Shown piece by piece: positions 25,091 to 30,212 of a stretch of 30,212 nucleotides of DNA; position 1 is the stretch's first letter; the number at the start of each line of letters is the position of its first letter. This DNA is from CAYUJH01 sp964394585 (GTDB taxonomy: Bacteria > Bacteroidota > Bacteroidia > Cytophagales > Flammeovirgaceae): contig CAYMYI010000046.1 of the NCBI GenBank assembly GCA_964394585.1, positions 1-30,212 of the forward strand, in the 5' to 3' direction. The notes beneath the pieces are model-generated. The model saw only the letters and a list, made by a program, of their open reading frames with translations. It searched no databases and was not told the origin of the DNA. Made by a program: the position numbers and the translations under genes.

Positions 25091-26827
25091 TTAGATAGGG
25101 TATTTGTACAGAATTACATCCCAGAAGATGCCTTCGGTACCGTCAGACGGGATTACTTGGTTCAAGTTGTTGTTCAAGTTCAGCTCGTCGATGGTGTAAG
25201 GCCAACGGATTGGGAAGTTTCGCTGTCCGGGCGAAGCCTCTCGGAAGGTAGGCACTTGAACATCGTTAGGATACCCGGTGCGGCGGAATCCGTTGTAGAG
25301 TTCCATTCCTGCGCCGAAGTAAGCAAACCAGGCTTGTTTCCAAGCAACAGAAAGTTTGTTGCTGGCACCATCCCAACGGGCAAGGGCAGCGGTTACGTAC
25401 TCGTCAATTTCGGCTTGTACCATAGGCACCGCACCACTGCCGGCAGAACCCAAGCTAAAGTTTTCTACTTTGGCCATCGACTCGCGGATGAATGCTTCGT
25501 ACAACGCACGCGCATCGCCGGGAGCCCCCAGTTCTAAAATTGCTTCGATTTTGTAGAGCTTCACCATGGTAGAGGTGATGAATGGCGTGATGCCGGCACC
25601 CAAACCTACCCCGTCGGAAGCATTGATTTTACGCGGTGCGCCCCCATCGTACTGCCCGCCCATAGGATATACGCCGGGAGCGGTACGCAAGGCACCGTCT
25701 AAGGGAATACCGGAAGGGTCTCCTTTGTCTCTTCCAAAGAAGCCTGCAATGTAGGAGATATCCGCAGAGGTTGGCGGGTTGGAAATCACGCCGGCTTCGG
25801 CAAGTTCGTTCAGGCGGCGATCGCTCAGCACTAAGTAGCCGTAGCGGCAGAACGAGTTTTGCGAGCAAGGGGTGGTGTTTCGTTGAGTGTCGTCTTCTTG
25901 GTCGAGTACCGAAGAAGTCTGACGCTTGAAGTAGTAGGGTAAGCGCGGATCTTTGTTGATGAGCATTTCGAACATGAATTGGTGCATAATGTAGGAGAAC
26001 GCATTATCGCCTCCGTACACGGCACCCATCCAAGGGTGTCGTTGGCCTAAGGCAAGGTTGGTAGTGTATTCAAACTCCATATCCTGCGATGGGCTGTTAA
26101 TCAAGTCATCTTCTTGCATCAGTGCGGCCACTTCGTTGGCAATGCCACTTCCATAGCTAAATCCTGGTGCTCTTCTAGCCTGAATGAGTAAGCGCAACTT
26201 CATGGATTTAGCAGCTCTCAGCCAGCTTCGTGCGCTTCCTCCGTAGAGGAAGTCGCCACCGATGGCCACCCCATCGCGGCCAAGGTTAACGATGGCTTCG
26301 TCGAGTAGGCGGAGGCAATCGGTGTAGATTTCCACCTGGCTATCAAAGGCAGGCGAGAAGATCGGCTCGCCGGCGTTCCCTCCTCCGGCTTGGCTGTAGG
26401 GCACATCGCCCCACAGGTCTACCATTGTAGAGAAGATGAACGCCTTCATCACCTGACCGGCTCCCAAGCTGTGGGGTAGCAAAGGGTCGCCGTTTTCGTT
26501 GGTTTGGCTCGCCACCTTGAGGTATTCGTCCAAATCTTTGATAGCATTTTCAAAGATGTTGTTCCATGTAAAGTTGAAGGTTACCTCGTCGTAGTCGAGC
26601 AGATCCGAGTTGGAGGTTAACCCCATAATCCCTTGGGCAATGTCGTGGATGCCCTGGTATCGATACGCCCAATTGACTTGGATAGAGGGCATGAGTAGCT
26701 CAAGCTGCGCCTCGGTGGGGTTATTGGGGTCTTCGTTGATGTCCAAATTGTACTCACAACTAAAGCCAAGCAATAGCAAAGGCACGGTGAGTAATACTTT
26801 GAGTATTCTATTGTGGTTTGTTTTCAT
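25091..26827 (-). CDS. SusD/RagB-like nutrient-binding outer membrane lipoprotein
   Basis: The 578-residue protein has a lipoprotein signal ending LGFSC (Cys24) and the SusD-like pattern of an Asn/Asp-rich start (YNLDINEDPNNPTEAQLELL). TPR-like helices follow, with SWLRAAKSMKLRLLIQAR, GDVPYSQA near residue 140 and EIYTDCLRLLDEAIVNL; it fits the SusD_RagB-like_2 subgroup. SusD proteins sit as lids on SusC transporters at the cell surface and bind the ligand. Starts at the ATG 22 bases after the susC stop. The C-terminal PIRWPYTIDELNLN matches the usual SusD ending (PIRWLYP-type). No glycan-degrading enzyme follows in the window, so the substrate is unknown. Confidence 0.92.
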   Translation of the reverse strand: MKTNHNRILKVLLTVPLLLLGFSCEYNLDINEDPNNPTEAQLELLMPSIQVNWAYRYQGIHDIAQGIMGLTSNSDLLDYDEVTFNFTWNNIFENAIKDLDEYLKVASQTNENGDPLLPHSLGAGQVMKAFIFSTMVDLWGDVPYSQAGGGNAGEPIFSPAFDSQVEIYTDCLRLLDEAIVNLGRDGVAIGGDFLYGGSARSWLRAAKSMKLRLLIQARRAPGFSYGSGIANEVAALMQEDDLINSPSQDMEFEYTTNLALGQRHPWMGAVYGGDNAFSYIMHQFMFEMLINKDPRLPYYFKRQTSSVLDQEDDTQRNTTPCSQNSFCRYGYLVLSDRRLNELAEAGVISNPPTSADISYIAGFFGRDKGDPSGIPLDGALRTAPGVYPMGGQYDGGAPRKINASDGVGLGAGITPFITSTMVKLYKIEAILELGAPGDARALYEAFIRESMAKVENFSLGSAGSGAVPMVQAEIDEYVTAALARWDGASNKLSVAWKQAWFAYFGAGMELYNGFRRTGYPNDVQVPTFREASPGQRNFPIRWPYTIDELNLNNNLNQVIPSDGTEGIFWDVILYKYPI

Positions 26828-26849
26828 AATGCTCTGTTCTAAAAAATGG

Positions 26850-29800
26850 TTAGAAAGTAACAGATAAGTTCACACCAAATCGGCGTGTGGTAGGAGTGGT
26901 ACCCAAATCGAACCCTTGAACGTTGCTGCTTGGGTTAGATCCAAGCACTTCGGGGTCAAAGTTGAGGTCTTCCGGGAAGTTAGGGGCATTGTACCACAAG
27001 TTTCTTCCTGAGAAAGTGATGCGTGCTGAACCAAACGGCGTTTTATCTAAGATCGACTTAGGGAATTGATAGGTTAAGCCCAACTCGCGCAAGCGGATCG
27101 AGGTAGCATCGTATACGTTCACTTCGTCGGCACCGTAGGCAGCAAAGCCATCCGAGAAGTACCAGTCGAAGGAGGTGATTGCCGTGGTGTTTTGGATGGT
27201 TTGTCCGTTTTCATCCAAAATAGGCTGACGCGTTTGGCGGTCGCCATATACGCCGGGAACTACGCGTAGTTGTTCGCGGTCTACCGAGTAAGCTAACTGC
27301 CCGCGAAGCTTCAAGGAGGCTGCCGTGATTGAGAACATATCGCCGCCTTGGCGCCAATCGATGAGCATGTTCAACGAGAAGCCTTTGTAGCTAAACGTGT
27401 TGTTCCAACCTAATAAGAAATCGGGGTTCGGGTCGCCTACCGGGTACTTGCCTACGTCTACAATCGGAGTACCTAAAGCTTGGTCGATGAGCAAGTTGCC
27501 TTCGTCGTCGCGGGCATAGCGCGTACCAAAGATTTGTCCATACGGTAAGCCGGTGCGGTGGATTACGTCTACGTAGCTACCATCCGGGGCAAAGATGATG
27601 TCGCCACCAATTCCGGAGTCTTTCACTTCGGTGCGGATGCGCGTAAACGAGATAAAGCTATTCCAAGAGAATCCTGCAATGTTGACCGGTGTCGCATCTA
27701 AGCCAATTTCCCATCCTCGGTTTTCAAGGTCGCCGGTGTTTACAATGCGGCGGCTAAAACCGGTAGAAGAAGGAAGGTCGGCAAAGGCGATTTGATCTAC
27801 CGAGTTTCGTTTAAAGTAGGTGATGTCTAAACCGATTTTATCGTTGAACATCCGCGTTTCAAGACCAAACTCAATTTCAGTGGTTAACTCGTTTTGTAGG
27901 TCGGCGTTGTTCAAGGTATTGCTCAAGCTCAAACGGTTTTGTCCGTTGAAGGCTTGCAATACGCTGAAGGTAGTGGCAAGGCGGTAGGGATCGGCTTCGT
28001 TCCCCACTTGGGCATAGCTTGCACGTACCTTTCCAAAGCTGATCAGGTTGCTTGGCAGGCTCAACGCTTCGGTGAACACAAACGAGGCACTGATACTAGG
28101 GTAGAAGTAGCTTCGGCTATCCTCAGGGAGGGTAGAAGAGATGTCGTTCCGAGCCAATACGTTCAAGAAGAGATAGTCTTTATAGGAAAACGAAACATCG
28201 GCGAAGAAGGCATAGAAACGCTGCATGCGTTGGAAGCCACTCGCCACTTGGCTCAAGGTGTTATCGATGTTGTCGATTCCTTTTACCACGAGCTGCTGCC
28301 CATCTTGGTCAGAACGTTCGAACGAACGTTGGTTGTAGTTGTGCCCAACCATGGCACGTAGGTTGATATCTTCGTTGAGTTGCTTATCGAAGGTAAGCAA
28401 GAAGTTGAAGTCTACCTCTGTGTTGCGCAGTTGGGTGGTGCGCACAAACCCAAATGGGAAGGCATCGCCCCCTATTTCGCGGAAGTCTTTGCGCTGCTCG
28501 CTGTAGGTGTTAATCCCCCCTTTTGCCGTAGCCGTAAGGAAGTCGGTTAAGTCGTAAGTAAGCGTGAGGTTTCCATACGCCCGGTTTACATCGCTCGTGT
28601 AGCGGTTGTTTTCTACCAACCACCGTGGGTTATCCAAGGCGCGGTAAAACACGTTCGACCCATCGATGGGGTTTTCGTACGGATAACCGTTCAAATCGAA
28701 GTTACGCGGCAGATAGAACAAACGGGCGTAGATAGAACCTCCTCCACCTGAGCCGTAGTCGTTGTTGAACGAAGCCCCCGTCGGTGGCGATTGTTGGTTC
28801 ACGTTTACATAGTTTACGTTACCGCTTACAAACAAGCCGTTATCCAATGTGGCATTTCCACCAAAACCTAACGAAGTACGCGATAACTCCATGTTGGGAA
28901 CGATCCCCGTGTTATCGGTGCGCGAAAGGGTGGCACTTACCGAGCCTTTGTCGCCGCCACCGTTGATGGTGATGGCATTTTCAAACAACTGCCCATCTTG
29001 GAAGAAACCGCCTATGTTATCGTGCGGCACTAGATCGACGGGTACAGCAAGGTATACGGGCTGCCCGCCGCTTGTTACCGCCGACCCATCGCTCCCGGTA
29101 AGAGGGATGAACTCTCCGTTCGAGTCGCGCAATAGTAGGTCGGGGAAGAACTGCTGCTGCCCGTAGTTGCGGTCAATACCTACTAAAGGGTGAGGAGCCG
29201 TGCCTTCCGGATAGTATTGGACGAGGTGCTCAGGCACCACAGTTTTTGAATAGCTCGTGCCATATCGTGCGTTGATGCGATCTACTTCAGCAGGGAAGGG
29301 AGCGCCCCAGTTGCCAATGAAACCGCCGTTGTACACTTGGTTCGAGCCTTGCATGTACACATCTTGGTAATCGGGAATGCCGGAAATCTGCTCTACGTTG
29401 TAGGAAGTAGAGTAGGAAATCTCCATGCCTTTGCGCGATCCTTTCTTCGCCGATTTGGTTGTAATTACGATGGCGCCATTGGCAGCACGCGAACCGTAGA
29501 TGGCAGCGGCAGCGGCTCCTTTCAGTACGGTAATCGACTCGATTTGGTTGGGGTCAAGGTCGAAAGCACGGTTGGTAAATACGGAGTTCTGCGAGAAATC
29601 GTCCGAAGCGTTCACATCGTTGTTAAACGGAATGCCATCGACTACGAAAAGGGGCTGTGTGTTGCCGGTAAACGAGGAAACCCCCCGGATGTTGATCTTA
29701 GTACCTTGCCCCGGGGCACCCCCACCGCCAACGATGTTTACCCCTGGTACTTTACCGGTCATGGCACGCAACGGGTCCGGCTCGGCTTTTTGCTGAATGG

Positions 29801-30188
29801 CTTCAGAGCCTACGTCGCTTACTGCATAGCCCAATGCTTTTTTCTCCCGTTCAATCCCTATGGCAGTTACTACGACTTCTTCCAACTCCGTAGTACTTGA
29901 AGAAAGCGATACATCAATCACCGATTGAGTGCCAACCGGGCGCTCGATGGTCTCAAAGCCTACGAACGTGAAGGCTAACACCGCTTCGTTGTTGGGAACT
30001 TGAATGGAGTACTGCCCATCAATATTGGTAATTACTCCCGTAGAGGTGCCTTTTACCAACACGGTTACCCCGGGCAAGGGGGATTTGTCCGACGCATCGA
30101 TTACCGTTCCGGTAACCGTGCGTTGCTGCGCTACTGCCAATACACTGCTCAGCAATAACATCAGCATCAAAAGTAATCTTCGATGCAT
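26850..30188 (-). CDS. SusC/RagA-family TonB-linked outer membrane transporter
   Basis: The 1112-residue protein starts with a signal peptide (1-20, LAVAQ) and a carboxypeptidase-regulatory-like N-terminal domain (GTVIDASDKSPLPGVTVLVKGTSTG, 26-50). A TonB-box-like TELEEVVVTA follows near 100, then a plug domain with PGVNIVGGGGAPGQGTKINIRG near 150-170 and the SusC signature ITVLKGAAAAAIYGSRAANG near 216-236. The rest is a beta-barrel that ends in FGVNLSVTF with a terminal Phe. It imports a ligand across the outer membrane with TonB energy and pairs with the SusD-like lipoprotein next to it. It leads the operon; only 24 bases of upstream sequence fall inside the window, so its promoter is not visible. 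Confidence 0.96.
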   Translation of the reverse strand: MHRRLLLMLMLLLSSVLAVAQQRTVTGTVIDASDKSPLPGVTVLVKGTSTGVITNIDGQYSIQVPNNEAVLAFTFVGFETIERPVGTQSVIDVSLSSSTTELEEVVVTAIGIEREKKALGYAVSDVGSEAIQQKAEPDPLRAMTGKVPGVNIVGGGGAPGQGTKINIRGVSSFTGNTQPLFVVDGIPFNNDVNASDDFSQNSVFTNRAFDLDPNQIESITVLKGAAAAAIYGSRAANGAIVITTKSAKKGSRKGMEISYSTSYNVEQISGIPDYQDVYMQGSNQVYNGGFIGNWGAPFPAEVDRINARYGTSYSKTVVPEHLVQYYPEGTAPHPLVGIDRNYGQQQFFPDLLLRDSNGEFIPLTGSDGSAVTSGGQPVYLAVPVDLVPHDNIGGFFQDGQLFENAITINGGGDKGSVSATLSRTDNTGIVPNMELSRTSLGFGGNATLDNGLFVSGNVNYVNVNQQSPPTGASFNNDYGSGGGGSIYARLFYLPRNFDLNGYPYENPIDGSNVFYRALDNPRWLVENNRYTSDVNRAYGNLTLTYDLTDFLTATAKGGINTYSEQRKDFREIGGDAFPFGFVRTTQLRNTEVDFNFLLTFDKQLNEDINLRAMVGHNYNQRSFERSDQDGQQLVVKGIDNIDNTLSQVASGFQRMQRFYAFFADVSFSYKDYLFLNVLARNDISSTLPEDSRSYFYPSISASFVFTEALSLPSNLISFGKVRASYAQVGNEADPYRLATTFSVLQAFNGQNRLSLSNTLNNADLQNELTTEIEFGLETRMFNDKIGLDITYFKRNSVDQIAFADLPSSTGFSRRIVNTGDLENRGWEIGLDATPVNIAGFSWNSFISFTRIRTEVKDSGIGGDIIFAPDGSYVDVIHRTGLPYGQIFGTRYARDDEGNLLIDQALGTPIVDVGKYPVGDPNPDFLLGWNNTFSYKGFSLNMLIDWRQGGDMFSITAASLKLRGQLAYSVDREQLRVVPGVYGDRQTRQPILDENGQTIQNTTAITSFDWYFSDGFAAYGADEVNVYDATSIRLRELGLTYQFPKSILDKTPFGSARITFSGRNLWYNAPNFPEDLNFDPEVLGSNPSSNVQGFDLGTTPTTRRFGVNLSVTF

Positions 30189-30212
30189 AAATCTGATTGT
30201 TGTGGTTTGAAA

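Noticed and set aside
29337..29900. Long plus-strand reading frame opposite the susC gene (and similar ones opposite susD and the first gene)
   Set aside because: These are antisense shadows of a strongly recognised protein on the other strand, lengthened by its high G+C content.
1..30212. CRISPR array, phage or insertion element
   Set aside because: No regularly spaced repeats, transposase, integrase or terminal inverted repeats were seen anywhere in the window.

Overview
The window reads as a chromosomal segment of a Bacteroidota bacterium, most likely a Cytophagales-like gliding lineage; I do not name a genus. Three things support this: a GldJ-type gliding/type IX secretion lipoprotein, a SusC/SusD outer-membrane pair with terminal-Phe beta-barrel and lipoprotein signals, and perfect TAnnTTTG -7 boxes (the Bacteroidota promoter motif) upstream of several genes. 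Two-component-style beta-propeller sensors, DUF3667 zinc-ribbon proteins and FloA also fit. I found no rRNA, tRNA, CRISPR array, transposase, integrase or phage structural gene.

Layout. Positions 1-1299 (minus) hold the 5' part of a glucose/sorbosone dehydrogenase-like lipoprotein that runs off the left edge. The housekeeping stretch from 1559 to 7729 (plus) carries mfd (transcription-repair coupling), gldJ and tyrS, with a clear terminator between the last two. From 7743 to 12046 there is a mix of poorly known genes: a protein with two TerB-like halves, a small uncharacterised protein, an MscS-like channel, a divergent GNAT-like acetyltransferase and an uncharacterised 215-residue protein.

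From 14820 down to 12057 (minus) a very tightly packed four-gene run encodes a cytoplasmic-looking N-acetylmuramoyl-L-alanine amidase, a lone nuoK (complex I subunit), a DUF3667 zinc-ribbon membrane protein and a PLP-dependent ACC deaminase/D-cysteine desulfhydrase-like enzyme. Divergent from it is a deoxynucleoside kinase. Next comes a two-gene minus operon (membrane-anchored winged-helix protein plus an anchored hypothetical), then trmB followed after one base by a nitrilase, then a large periplasmic propeller sensor fused to a SpoIIE-type phosphatase, followed after three bases by a LolD-like ATPase. A bidirectional terminator separates these from floA.

The right end, 24095-30188 (minus), is a SusC-SusD-lipoprotein operon closed by a strong terminator. 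It should form a TonB-dependent importer with a surface lipoprotein lid and a third surface lipoprotein. No degradative enzyme lies beside it in this window, so its substrate is not predictable here. The sus genes look clearly richer in G+C than much of the rest. The most unusual items are the orphan nuoK in a non-respiratory operon, the propeller-SpoIIE/LolD coupling and the trmB-nitrilase coupling. I did not find a convincing entirely new multi-gene system.
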